Counted from the stretch's first letter, positions 41,067 to 52,294 are shown. The stretch: DNA of 64,000 nt from Auanema rhodensis (GCA_964057225.1 OZ059894.1:930001-994000), one strand, 5' to 3'. Notes: generated by a model not told the origin, from the sequence alone. Numbers and translations are program-made.

Positions 41067-43874
41067 CCGCATCGAATGCACTATACTACTTTGAGAAACG
41101 CTTGATATAAAAATTAGTTATGATCGTTTGAAAAATGATGCATTAGTGTATGTTGAGTTTCCATGTACACTCAACATTGCTTCCAAAAACATTTTGACAA
41201 AAATTTTTTCGAAAAATTTCAAAATAATTTAGCAAAAAGTAGATGTTTTAAGATTCCTTTTTTCAAGGCAAACACGATGGACAATGTTTTTCAACGAAAA
41301 AATTAGTTCTTCAGGGTGAAAATCGAGGATATAAGTGTGAACTTATATCAGTTGATATCTCGGTGCATTTTTAAGCTAGCGCAAATCTGATAACACAGAT
41401 CGACGCAGCTTAAAAATCCGCATCGAATGCACTATACTACTTTGAGAAACGCTTAATATAAAAATTAGTTATGATCGTTTGAAAAATGATGCATTAGTGT
41501 ATGTTGAGTTTCCATGTACACTCAACATTGCTTCCAAAAACATTTTGACAAAAATTTTTTCGAAAAATTTCAAAATAATTTAGCAAAAAGTAGATGTTTT
41601 TAGATTCCTTTTTCTAACGCAAAGACGATGGACAATGTTATTCAACGAAAAAATTAATTCTTCAGGGTGAAAATCGAGGATATAAGTGTGAACTTATATC
41701 AGTTGATATCTCGGTGCATTTTTAAGCTAGCGCAAATCTGATAACACAGATCGACGCAGCTTAAAAATCCGCATCGAATGCACTATACTACATTGAGAAA
41801 CGCTTAATACAAAAATTAGTTATGATCGTTTGAAAAATGATGCATTAGTGTATGTTGAGTTTCCATGTACACTCAACATTGCTTCCAAAAACATTTTGAC
41901 AAAAATTTTTTCGAAAAATTTCAAAATAATTTAGCAAAACGTAGATGTTTTTAGATTCCTTTTTTCAAGGCAAACACGATGGACAATGTTTTTCAACGAA
42001 AAAATTAGTTCTTCAGGGTGAAAATCGAGGATATAAGTGTAAACTTATATCAGTTGATATCTCGGTGCATTTTTAAGCTAGCGCAAATCTGATAACACAG
42101 ATCGACGCAGCTTAAAAATCCGCATCGAATGCACTATACTACTTTGAGAAACGCTTAATACAAAAATTAGTTATGATCGTTTGAAAAATGATGCATTAGT
42201 GTATGTTGAGTTTCCATGTACACTCAACATTGCTTCCAAAAACATTTTGACAAAAATTTTTTCAAAAAATTTCAAAATAATTTAGCAAAAAGTAGATGTT
42301 TTTAGATTCCTTTTTTCAAGGCAAAGACGATGGACAATGTTATTCAACGAAAAAATTAATTCTTCAGGGTGAAAATCGAGGATATAAGTGTGAACTTATA
42401 TCAGTTGATATCTCGGTGCATTTTTAAGCTAGCGCAAATCTGATAACACAGATCGACGCAGTTTAAAAATCCGCATCGAATGCACTATACTACATTGAGA
42501 AACGCTTAATACAAAAATTAGTTATGATCGTTTGAAAAATGATGCATTAGTGTATGTTGAGTTTCCATGTACACTCAACATTGCTTCCAAAAACATTTTG
42601 ACAAAAATTTTTTCGAAAAATTTCAAAATAATTTAGCAAAAAGTAGATGTTTTTAGATTTCTTTTTTCAAGGCAAACACGATGGACAATGTTTTTCAACG
42701 AAAAAATTAATTCTTCAGGGTGAAAATCGAGGATATAAGTGTGAACTTATATCAGTTGATATCTCGGTGCATTTTTAAGCTAGCGCAAATCTGATAACAC
42801 AGATCGACGCAGCTTAAAAATCCGCATCGAATGCACTATACTACTTTGAGAAACGCTTAATACAAAAATTAGTTATGATCGTTTGAAAAATGATGCATTA
42901 GTGTATGTTGAGTTTCCATGTACACTCAACATTGCTTCCAAAAACATTTTGACAAAAATTTTTTCAAAAAATTTCAAGATAATTTAGCAAAAAGTAGATG
43001 TTTTTAGATTCCTTTTTTCAAGGCAAAGACGATGGACAATGTTATTCAACGAAAAAATTAATTCTTCAGGGTGAAAATCGAGGATATAAGTGTGAACTTA
43101 TATCAGTTGATATCTCGGTGCATTTTTAAGCTAGCACAAATCTGATAACACAGATCGACGCAGCTTAAAAATCCGCATCGAATGCACTATACTACTTTGA
43201 GAAACGCTTAATACAAAAATTAGTTATGATCGTTTGAAAAATGATGCATTAGTGTATGTTGAGTTTCCATGTACACTCAACATTGCTTCCAAAAACATTT
43301 TGACAAAAATTTTTTCAAAAAATTTCAAAATAATTTAGCAAAAAGTAGATGTTTTTAGATTTCTTTTTTCAAGGCAAAGACGATGGACAATGTTATTCAA
43401 CGAAAAAATTAATTCTTCAGGGTGAAAATCGAGGATATAAGTGTGAACTTATATCAGTTGATATCTCGGTGCATTTTTAAGCTAGCGCAAATCTGATAAC
43501 ACAGATCGACGCAGCTTAAAAATCCGCATCGAATGCACTATACTACATTGAGAAACGCTTAATACAAAAATTAGTTATGATCGTTTGAAAAATGATGCAT
43601 TAGTGTATGTTGAGTTTCCATGTACACTCAACATTGCTTCCAAAAACATTTTGACAAAAATTTTTTCAAAAAATTTCAAAATAATTTAGCAAAAAGTAGA
43701 AGTTTTTAGATTCCTTTTTTCAAGGCAAAGACGATGGACAATGTTATTCAACGAAAAAATTAATTCTTCAGGGTGAAAATCGAGGATATAAGTGTGAACT
43801 TATATCAGTTGATATCTCGGTGCATTTTTAAGCTAGCGCAAATCTGATAACACAGATCGACGCAGCTTAAAAAT
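41067..43874. repeat. Copies 118-125: B2, B3a, G4, D9, G4x, D9, D9T, G9
   Basis: Copies 119-121 (41418-42470) repeat the B3a-G4-D9 trio of 39312-40364. Copies 119-125 are the longer parent of the segment at 48087-50189. Private marks are gcttgata in copy 118, cagttta near 42463, and ctagcacaaa at 43131 in copy 123, which recurs at 49450. Copy 125 has agaagttt for agatgttt near 43700. Confidence 0.8.
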
Positions 43875-44927
43875 CCGCATCGAATGCACTATACTACTTT
43901 GAGAAACGCTTAATATAAAAATTAGTTATGATCGTTTGAAAAATGATGCATTAGTGTATGTTGAGTTTCCATGTACACTCAACATTGCTTCCAAAAACAT
44001 TTTGACAAAAATTTTTTCGAAAAATTTCGAAATAATTTAGCAAAAAGTAGATGTTTTTAGATTCCTTTTTCTAACGCAAAGACGATGGACGATGTTATTC
44101 AACGAAAAAATTAATTCTTCAGGGTGAAAATCGAGGATATAAGTGTGAACTTATATCAGTTGATATCTCGGTGCATTTTTAAGCTAGCGCAAATCTGATA
44201 ACACAGATCGATGCAGCTTAAAAATCCGCATCGAATGCACTATACTACTTTGAGAAACGCTTAATACAAAAATTAGTTATGATCGTTTGAAAAATGATGC
44301 ATTAGTGTATGTTGAGTTTCCATGTACACTCAACATTGCTTCCAAAAACATTTTGACAAAAATTTTTTCAAAAAATTTCAAAATAATTTAGCAAAAAGTA
44401 GATGTTTTTAGATTCCTTTTTTCAAGGCAAAGACGATAGACAATGTTATTCAACGAAAAAATTAATTCTTCAGGGTGAAAATCGAGGATATAAGTGTGAA
44501 CTTATATCAGTTGATATCTCGGTGCATTTTTAAGCTAGCGCAAATCTGATAACACAGATCGACGCAGCTTAAAAATCCGCATCGAATGCACTATACTACT
44601 TTGAAAAACGCTTAATACAAAAATTAGTTATGATCGTTTGAAAAATGATGCATTAGTGTATGTTGAGTTTCCATGTACACTCAACATTGCTTCCAAAAAC
44701 ATTTTGACAAAAATTTTTTCGAAAAATTTCAAAATAATTTAGCAAAAAGTAGATGTTTTTAGATTCCTTTTTTCAAGGCAAACACGATGGACAATGTTTT
44801 TCAACGAAAAAATTAGTTCTTCAGGGTGAAAATCGAGGATATAAGTGTGAACTTATATCAGTTGATATCTCGGTGCATTTTTAAGCTAGCGCAAATCTGA
44901 TAACACAGATCGACGCAGCTTAAAAAT
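43875..44927. repeat. Copies 126-128: B3g, D1, E4
   Basis: Three monomers of left-side type, with no gcaaaacg in the tail-4 copy. Copy 126 has ttcgaaat for ttcaaaat near 44030 and the gatgcag form at p339. Copy 128 joins the E head (otherwise found with tails 1 and 2) to a tail-4 body. This is the last tail-1 copy until 60720. Confidence 0.75.
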
Positions 44928-47900
44928 CCGCATCGAATGCACTATACTACTTTGAGAAACGCTTAATATAAAAATTAGTTATGATCGTTTGAAAAATGAT
45001 GCATTAGTGTATGTTGAGTTTCCATGTACACTCAACATTGCTTCCAAAAACATTTTGACAAAAATTTTTTCGAAAAATTTCAAAATAATTTAGCAAAAAG
45101 TAGATGTTTTTAGATTCCTTTTTCTAACGCAAAGACGATGGACAATGTTATTCAACGAAAAAATTAATTCTTCAGGGTGAAAATCGAGGATATAAGTGTG
45201 AACTTATATCAGTTGATATCTCGGTGCATTTTTAAGCTAGCGCAAATCTGATAACACAGATCGACGCAGCTTAAAAATCCGCATCGAATGCACTATACTA
45301 CATTGAGAAACGCTTAATACAAAAATTAGTTATGATCGTTTGAAAAATGATGCATTAGTGTATGTTGAGTTTCCATGTACACTCAACATTGCTTCCAAAA
45401 ACATTTTGACAAAAATTTTTTCGAAAAATTTCAAAATAATTTAGCAAAACGTAGATGTTTTTAGATTCCTTTTTTCAAGGCAAACACGATGGACAATGTT
45501 TTTCAACGAAAAAATTAGTTCTTCAGGGTGAAAATCGAGGATATAAGTGTAAACTTATATCAGTTGATATATCGTTGCATTTTTAAGCTAGCGCAAATCT
45601 GATAACACAGATCGACGCAGCTTAAAAATCCGCATCGAATGCACTATACTACTTTGAGAAACGCTTAATACAAAAATTAGTTATGATCGTTTGAAAAATG
45701 ATGCATTAGTGTATGTTGAGTTTCCATGTACACTCAACATTGCTTCCAAAAACATTTTGACAAAAATTTTTTCAAAAAATTTCAAAATATATTAGCAAAA
45801 AGTAGATGTTTTTAGATTCCTTTTTTCAAGGCAAAGACGATGGACAATGTTATTCAACGAAAAAATTAATTCTTCAGGGTGAAAATCGAGGATATAAGTG
45901 TGAACTTATATCAGTTGATATCTCGGTGCATTTTTAAGCTAGCGCATATCTGATAACACAGATCGACGCAGCTTAAAAATCCGCATCGAATGCACTATAC
46001 TACTTTGAGAAACGCTTAATATAAAAATTAGTTATGATCGTTTGAAAAATGATGCATTAGTGTATGTTGAGTTTCCATGTACACTCAACATTGCTTCCAA
46101 AAACATTTTGACAAAAATTTTTTCGAAAAATTTCAAAATAATTTAGCAAAACGTAGATGTTTTTAGATTCCTTTTTTCAAGGCAAACACGATGGACAATG
46201 TTTTTCAACGAAAAAATTAGTTCTTCAGGGTGAAAATCGAGGATATAAGTGTAAACTTATATCAGTTGATATCTCGGTGCATTTTTAAGCTAGCGCAAAT
46301 CTGATAACACAGATCGACGCAGCTTAAAAATCCGCATCGAATGCACTATACTACTTTGAGAAACGCTTAATATAAAAATTAGTTATGATCGTTTGAAAAA
46401 TGATGCATTAGTGTATGTTGAGTTTCCATGTACACTCAACATTGCTTCCAAAAACATTTTGACAAAAATTTTTTCGAAAAATTTCAAAATAATTTAGCAA
46501 AAAGTAGATGTTTTTAGATTCCTTTTTTCAAGGCAAACACGATGGACAATGTTTTTCAACGAAAAAATTAGTTCTTCAGGGTGAAAATCGAGGATATAAG
46601 TGTGAACTTATATCAGTTGATATCTCGGTGCATTTTTAAGCTAGCGCAAATCTGATAACACAGATCGACGCAGCTTAAAAATCCGCATCGAATGCACTAT
46701 ACTACTTTGAGAAACGCTTAATATAAAAATTAGTTATGATCGTTTGAAAAATGATGCATTAGTGTATGTTGAGTTTCCATGTACACTCAACATTGCTTCC
46801 AAAAACATTTTGACAAAAATTTTTTCGAAAAATTTCAAAATAATTTAGCAAAAAGTAGATGTTTTTAGATTCCTTTTTCTAACGCAAAGACGATGGACAA
46901 TGTTATTCAACGAAAAAATTAATTCTTCAGGGTGAAAATCGAGGATATAAGTGTGAACTTATATCAGTTGATATCTCGGTGCATTTTTAAGCTAGCGCAA
47001 ATCTGATAACACAGATCGACGCAGCTTAAAAATCCGCATCGAATGCACTATACTACATTGAGAAACGCTTAATACAAAAATTAGTTATGATCGTTTGAAA
47101 AATGATGCATTAGTGTATGTTGAGTTTCCATGTACACTCAACATTGCTTCCAAAAACATTTTGACAAAAATTTTTTCGAAAAATTTCAAAATAATTTAGC
47201 AAAACGTAGATGTTTTTAGATTCCTTTTTTCAAGGCAAACACGATGGACAATGTTTTTCAACGAAAAAATTAGTTCTTCAGGGTGAAAATCGAGGATATA
47301 AGTGTAAACTTATATCAGTTGATATATCGTTGCATTTTTAAGCTAGCGCAAATCTGATAACACAGATCGACGCAGCTTAAAAATCCGCATCGAATGCACT
47401 ATACTACTTTGAGAAACGCTTAATACAAAAATTAGTTATGATCGTTTGAAAAATGATGCATTAGTGTATGTTGAGTTTCCATGTACACTCAACATTGCTT
47501 CCAAAAACATTTTGACAAAAATTTTTTCAAAAAATTTCAAAATATATTAGCAAAAAGTAGATGTTTTTAGATTCCTTTTTTCAAGGCAAAGACGATGGAC
47601 AATGTTATTCAACGAAAAAATTAATTCTTCAGGGTGAAAATCGAGGATATAAGTGTGAACTTATATCAGTTGATATCTCGGTGCATTTTTAAGCTAGCGC
47701 ATATCTGATAACACAGATCGACGCAGCTTAAAAATCCGCATCGAATGCACTATACTACTTTGAGAAACGCTTAATATAAAAATTAGTTATGATCGTTTGA
47801 AAAATGATGCATTAGTGTATGTTGAGTTTCCATGTACACTCAACATTGCTTCCAAAAACATTTTGACAAAAATTTTTTCGAAAAATTTCAAAATAATTTA

Positions 47901-48437
47901 GCAAAAAGTAGATGTTTTAAGATTCCTTTTTTCAAGGCAAACACGATGGACAGAGTTTTTCAACGAAAAAATTAGTTCTTCAGGGTGAAAATCGAGGATA
48001 TAAGTGTGAACTTATATCAGTTGATATCTCGGTGCATTTTTAAGCTAGCGCAAATCTGATAACACAGATCGACGCAGCTTAAAAATCCGCATCGAATGCA
48101 CTATACTACTTTGAGAAACGCTTAATATAAAAATTAGTTATGATCGTTTGAAAAATGATGCATTAGTGTATGTTGAGTTTCCATGTACACTCAACATTGC
48201 TTCCAAAAACATTTTGACAAAAATTTTTTCGAAAAATTTCAAAATAATTTAGCAAAAAGTAGATGTTTTTAGATTCCTTTTTCTAACGCAAAGACGATGG
48301 ACAATGTTATTCAACGAAAAAATTAATTCTTCAGGGTGAAAATCGAGGATATAAGTGTGAACTTATATCAGTTGATATCTCGGTGCATTTTTAAGCTAGC
48401 GCAAATCTGATAACACAGATCGACGCAGCTTAAAAAT
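44928..48437. repeat. 5-monomer spaced blocks (copies 129-138)
   Basis: 44928-46682 reads B3a, G4, D9, B4, B4; 46683-48437 reads B3a, G4, D9, B2, B3a. The first three monomers match at 1755-bp offset with strong private marks: gatatatcgttgc in G4 (45566 and 47321), aatatatta and gcgcatatc in D9. The G4 and first B4 copies carry gtgtaaac. Copy 137 has gacagagttt near 47950. The last two monomers differ, showing local replacement after duplication. Confidence 0.85.
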
Positions 48438-48788
48438 CCGCATCGAATGCACTATACTACATTGAGAAACGCTTAATACAAAAATTAGTTATGATCGTTT
48501 GAAAAATGATGCATTAGTGTATGTTGAGTTTCCATGTACACTCAACATTGCTTCCAAAAACATTTTGACAAAAATTTTTTCGAAAAATTTCAAAATAATT
48601 TAGCAAAACGTAGATGTTTTTAGATTCCTTTTTTCAAGGCAAAGACGATGGACAATGTTATTCAACGAAAAAATTAATTCTTCAGGGTGAAAATCGAGGA
48701 TATAAGTGTGAACTTATATCAGTTGATATCTCGGTGCATTTTTAAGCTAGCGCAAATCTGATAACACAGATCGACGCAGCTTAAAAAT
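48438..48788. repeat. Copy 139: G4/D9 fusion monomer
   Basis: The front has the G head and gcaaaacg of G4; the back has aaagacgatgg, gttattc and ttaattc of tail 9. The switch lies between 48609 and 48644. Compared with the parental pair at 41769-42470, one full monomer has been removed, leaving a 351-bp product. Confidence 0.78.
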
Positions 48789-49805
48789 CCGCATCGAATG
48801 CACTATACTACATTGAGAAACGCTTAATACAAAAATTAGTTATGATCGTTTGAAAAATGATGCATTAGTGTATGTTGAGTTTCCATGTACACTCAACATT
48901 GCTTCCAAAAACATTTTGACAAAAATTTTTTCGAAAAATTTCAAAATAATTTAGCAAAAAGTAGATGTTTTTAGATTCCTTTTTTCAAGGCAAACACGAT
49001 GGACAATGTTTTTCAACGAAAAAATTAATTCTTCAGGGTGAAAATCGAGGATATAAGTGTGAACTTATATCAGTTGATATCTCGGTGCATTTTTAAGCTA
49101 GCGCAAATCTGATAACACAGATCGACGCAGCTTAAAAATCCGCATCGAATGCACTATACTACTTTGAGAAACGCTTAATACAAAAATTAGTTATGATCGT
49201 TTGAAAAATGATGCATTAGTGTATGTTGAGTTTCCATGTACACTCAACATTGCTTCCAAAAACATTTTGACAAAAATTTTTTCAAAAAATTTCAAAATAA
49301 TTTAGCAAAAAGTAGATGTTTTTAGATTCCTTTTTTCAAGGCAAAGACGATGGACAATGTTATTCAACGAAAAAATTAATTCTTCAGGGTGAAAATCGAG
49401 GATATAAGTGTGAACTTATATCAGTTAATATCTCGGTGCATTTTTAAGCTAGCACAAATCTGATAACACAGATCGACGCAGCTTAAAAATCCGCATCGAA
49501 TGCACTATACTACTTTGAGAAACGCTTAATACAAAAATTAGTTATGATCGTTTGAAAAATGATGCATTAGTGTATGTTGAGTTTCCATGTACACTCAACA
49601 TTGCTTCCAAAAACATTTTGACAAAAATTTTTTCAAAAAATTTCAAAATAATTTAGCAAAAAGTAGATGTTTTTAGATTTCTTTTTTCAAGGCAAAGACG
49701 ATGGACAATGTTATTCAACGAAAAAATTAATTCTTCAGGGTGAAAATCGAGGATATAAGTGTGAACTTATATCAGTTGATATCTCGGTGCATTTTTAAGC
49801 TAGCG

Positions 49806-49807
49806 CT
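49806..49807. other. 3-bp deletion in copy 142 (348-bp monomer)
   Basis: The sequence tagcgctctg replaces tagcgcaaatctg, removing three A (p317-319). The monomer starting at 49491 is 348 bp. The loss falls in the internal loop and inner stem of dyad 4, so that hairpin should be weaker in this copy. Confidence 0.87.
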
Positions 49808-50189
49808 CTGATAACACAGATCGACGCAGCTTAAAAATCCGCATCGAATGCACTATACTACATTGAGAAACGCTTAATACAAAAATTAGTTATGATCGTT
49901 TGAAAAATGATGCATTAGTGTATGTTGAGTTTCCATGTACACTCAACATTGCTTCCAAAAACATTTTGACAAAATTTTTTTCAAAAAATTTCAAAATAAT
50001 TTAGCAAAAAGTAGATGTTTTTAGATTCCTTTTTTCAAGGCAAAGACGATGGACAATGTTATTCAACGAAAAAATTAATTCTTCAGGGTGAAAATCGAGG
50101 ATATAAGTGTGAACTTATATCAGTTGATATCTCGGTGCATTTTTAAGCTAGCGCAAATCTGATAACACAGATCGACGCAGCTTAAAAAT

Positions 50190-50891
50190 CCGCATCGGAT
50201 GCACTATACTACATTGAGAAACGCTTAATACAAAAATTAGTTATGATCGTTTGAAAAATGATGCATTAGTGTATGTTGAGTTTCCATGTACACTCAACAT
50301 TGCTTCCAAAAACATTTTGACAAAAATTTTTTCGAAAAATTTCAAAATAATTTAGCAAAAAGTAGATGTTTTTAGATTCCTTTTTTCAAGGCAAACACGA
50401 TGGACAATGTTTTTCAACGAAAAAATCAATTCTTCAGGGTGAAAATCGAGAATATAAGTGTGAACTTATATCAGTTGATATCTCGGTGCATTTTTAAGCT
50501 AGCGCAAATCTGATAACACAGATCGACGCAGCTTAAAAATCCGCATCGAATGCACTATACTACATTGAGAAACGCTTAATACAAAAATTAGTTATGATCG
50601 TTTGAAAAATGATGCATTAGTGTATGTTGAGTTTCCATGTACACTCAACATTGCTTCCAAAAACATTTTGACAAAAATTTTTTCGAAAAATTTCAAAATA
50701 ATTTAGCAAAAAGTAGATGTTTTTAGATTCCTTTTTTCAAGGCAAACACGATGGACAATGTTTTTCAACGAAAAAATCAATTCTTCAGGGTGAAAATCGA
50801 GAATATAAGTGTGAACTTATATCAGTTGATATCTCGGTGCATTTTTAAGCTAGCGCAAATCTGATAACACAGATCGACGCAGCTTAAAAAT
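50190..50891. repeat. Recently duplicated single monomer (copies 144-145)
   Basis: Both are G4x and share two changes seen nowhere else in the window: aaaaatcaattc in place of aaaaattaattc, and gagaatat in place of gaggatat. Copy 144 alone has cggatgc for cgaatgc at its start. Adjacent sharing of private changes indicates a one-monomer tandem duplication. Confidence 0.8.
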
Positions 50892-51963
50892 CCGCATCGA
50901 ATGCACTATACTACTTTGAGAAACGCTTAATACAAAAATTAGTTATGATCGTTTGAAAAATGATGCATTAGTGTATGTTGAGTTTCCATGTACACTCAAC
51001 ATTGCTTCCAAAAACATTTTGACAAAAATTTTTTCAAAAAATTTCAAAATAATTTAGCAAAAAGTAGATGTTTTTAGATTTCTTTTTTCAAGGCAAAGAC
51101 GATGGACAATGTTATTCAACGAAAAAATTAATTCTTCAGGGTGAAAATCGAGGATATAAGTGTGAACTTATATCAGTTGATATCTCGGTGCATTTTTAAG
51201 CTAGCGCAAATCTGATAACACATATCGACGCAGCTTAAAAATCCGCATCGAATGCACTATACCACATTGAGAAACGCTTTATACAAAAATTAGTTATGAT
51301 CGTTTGAAAAATGATGCATTAGTGTATGTTGAGTTTCCATGTACACTCAACATTGCTTCCAAAAACATTTTGACAAAAATTTTTTCAAAAAATTTCAAAA
51401 TAATTTAGCAAAAAGTAGATGTTTTAAGATTCCTTTTTTCAAGGCAAAGACGATGGACAATGTTATTCAACGAAAAAATTAATTCTTCAGGGTGAAAATC
51501 GAGGATATAAGTGTGAACTTATATCAGTTGATATCTCGGTGCATTTTTAAGCTAGCGCAAATCTGATAACACAGATCGACGCAGCTTAAAAATCCGCATC
51601 GAATGCACTATACTACATTGAGAAACGCTTAATACAAAAATTAGTTATGATCGTTTGAAAAATGATGCATTAGTGTATGTTGAGTTTCCATGTACACTCA
51701 ACATTGCTTCCAAAAACATTTTGACAAAAATTTTTTCAAAAAATTTCAAAATAATTTAGCAAAAAGTAGATGTTTTTAGATTCCTTTTTTCAAGGCAAAG
51801 ACGATGGACAATGTTATTCAACGAAAAAATTAATTCTTCAGGGTGAAAATCGAGGATATAAGTGTGAACTTATATCAGTTGATATCTCGGTGCATTTTTA
51901 AGCTAGCGCAAATCTGATAACACAGATCGACGCAGCTTAAAAATCCGCATCGAATGCACTATA

Positions 51964-51985
51964 CTACATTGAGAAACGCTTAATA
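51964..51985. other. Head cassette (p20-41), class-defining
   Basis: This 22-bp segment between two invariant blocks takes a small set of forms: ctactttgag, ctacattgag, ctactttgaaaaacg, ccacattgag, or the very different A form. It then continues to tacaaaa or tataaaa. Head forms combine with several different tail forms, so the two ends of a monomer do not descend together. No motif of known function was recognised here. Confidence 0.75.
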
Positions 51986-52073
51986 CAAAAATTAGTTATG
52001 ATCGTTTGAAAAATGATGCATTAGTGTATGTTGAGTTTCCATGTACACTCAACATTGCTTCCAAAAACATTTT
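51986..52073. other. Conserved block I of the monomer (p42-129)
   Basis: From the A-run after the head cassette to the attttg before the A/T dyad, this 88-bp block is almost unchanged in all copies. The exceptions I saw are isolated: tcg to ttg in copy 100 (near 34808), gtttga to gttcga in copies 175 and 177 (near 61131 and 61833), gcttcc to gcttac in copies 169 and 173, and an arm change at 32050 in copy 92. It contains the ATGCAT site and the 9-bp-arm dyad at p84-111. The block could reflect selection for protein binding or DNA structure, or simply homogenisation. Confidence 0.7.
52028..52055. repeat. Dyad 1: 9-bp inverted repeat (p84-111), present in every monomer
   Basis: Arms atgttgagt and actcaacat are perfect reverse complements separated by the 10-base spacer ttccatgtac. 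The same element recurs every 351 bp through the window. One arm change was noticed, actcaacat to actcaatat at 32050 in copy 92, which would leave a G-U pair in RNA. The centre (p97.5) lies 175 bp from the centre of dyad 3. It may be a dimeric protein site or a cruciform or RNA stem; function is unknown. Confidence 0.85.
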
Positions 52074-52103
52074 GACAAAAATTTTTTCAAAAAATTTCAA
52101 AAT
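52069..52103. repeat. Dyad 2: A/T-rich inverted repeat (p125-159)
   Basis: The outer arms attttga (p125-131) and tcaaaat (p153-159) and the inner arms aatttttt (p136-143) and aaaaaatt (p145-152) form a symmetric element centred on C144, with an extra caaa on the left side. In many copies p145 is G, giving ttttttcgaaaaattt, which contains the even palindrome tttttcgaaaaa instead. Thus both common alleles keep dyad symmetry. The phased A and T runs should make this segment narrow-grooved and possibly bent, or an easily unwound site. Confidence 0.75.
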
Positions 52104-52184
52104 AATTTAGCAAAAAGTAGATGTTTTTAGATTCCTTTTTTCAAGGCAAAGACGATGGACAATGTTATTCAACGAAAAAATTAA
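52089..52184. other. Tail cassette (p145-240), class-defining
   Basis: Most class-specific substitutions are here: p145 (a/g), the caaaata/caagata and gcaaaaag/gcaaaacg/gcgaaaag/gcagaaag forms, p182-200 (gtttttag, gttttaag, gttataag; tttcaagg, tctaacgc), c/g at p207, a/g at p213, gttattc/gtttttc, and ttaattc/ttagttc. Several travel together as haplotypes: cacgatgg with gtttttc and ttagttc, against gacgat with gttattc and ttaattc. These linked sets define the tail codes used in this annotation. Confidence 0.75.
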
Positions 52185-52205
52185 TTCTTCAGGGTGAAAA
52201 TCGAG

Positions 52206-52227
52206 GATATAAGTGTGAACTTATATC
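52206..52227. repeat. Dyad 3: 9-bp inverted repeat with 4-base loop (p262-283)
   Basis: Arms gatataagt and acttatatc are perfect reverse complements around the 4-base spacer gtga. The recurrent variant gtgtaaac (copies 101, 114, 120, 130, 132, 135 and 179) changes only this spacer to gtaa. Arm changes are rare: gatgtaagt in copy 92 (near 32204) and gatatatgt in copy 85 (near 29752). A competing pairing also exists: cgaggatat at p258-266 can pair with atatctcg at p289-296 with one bulged base, so two alternative stems overlap. Confidence 0.85.
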
Positions 52228-52245
52228 AGTTGATATCTCGGTGCA

Positions 52246-52294
52246 TTTTTAAGCTAGCGCAAATCTGATAACACAGATCGACGCAGCTTAAAAA
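52246..52294. repeat. Dyad 4: long imperfect hairpin (p302-350)
   Basis: Pairing outward to inward: tttttaagct with agcttaaaaa (10 bp), a one-base bulge A, gcg with cgc (3 bp), a 3x3 internal loop caa/cga, atctg with cagat (5 bp), and a 6-base loop ataaca. This gives 18 pairs in a 49-base segment that ends one base before the monomer boundary. The common c339t variant gives a G-U pair, and a326c alters only the loop. Exceptions that weaken pairing are gcgc to gcac (near 43135 and 49455) and the 3-bp deletion after 49806. It is the strongest fold-back in the monomer, able to form a cruciform in DNA or a hairpin in a transcript of either strand. Confidence 0.85.
52253..52258. other. GCTAGC site (p309-314) in most monomers
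   Basis: The palindrome GCTAGC lies at the left foot of dyad 4 and recurs at 351-bp spacing; it is lost where gcgc became gcac only if the change reaches the site (the affected copies keep gctagc). With GATATC at p288-293 it gives a natural one-per-monomer landmark. The rarer ATCGAT appears only where c339 is t (agatcgatgcag), so it marks particular classes (mostly 3g and 6) and hence multimer spacing. Confidence 0.7.

Larger units (their letters stand above)
48087..50189. repeat. Copies 138-143: shortened copy of the 41418-43874 segment
   Basis: Class order is B3a, G4/9 fusion, G4x, D9, D9T, G9. Copies 119-125 have B3a, G4, D9, G4x, D9, D9T, G9, so exactly one monomer is missing here. The shared mark agcacaaat (43133 and 49451) supports common descent. 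Copy 141 also has agttaatatc for agttgatatc near 49426. Copy 143 has gacaaaattt for gacaaaaatt near 49973. Confidence 0.82.

Noticed and set aside
52246-52294. Rho-independent terminator at dyad 4
   Set aside because: The stem is not followed by a T-run on either strand outside the arm itself, and the context is eukaryotic satellite DNA with no gene to terminate.
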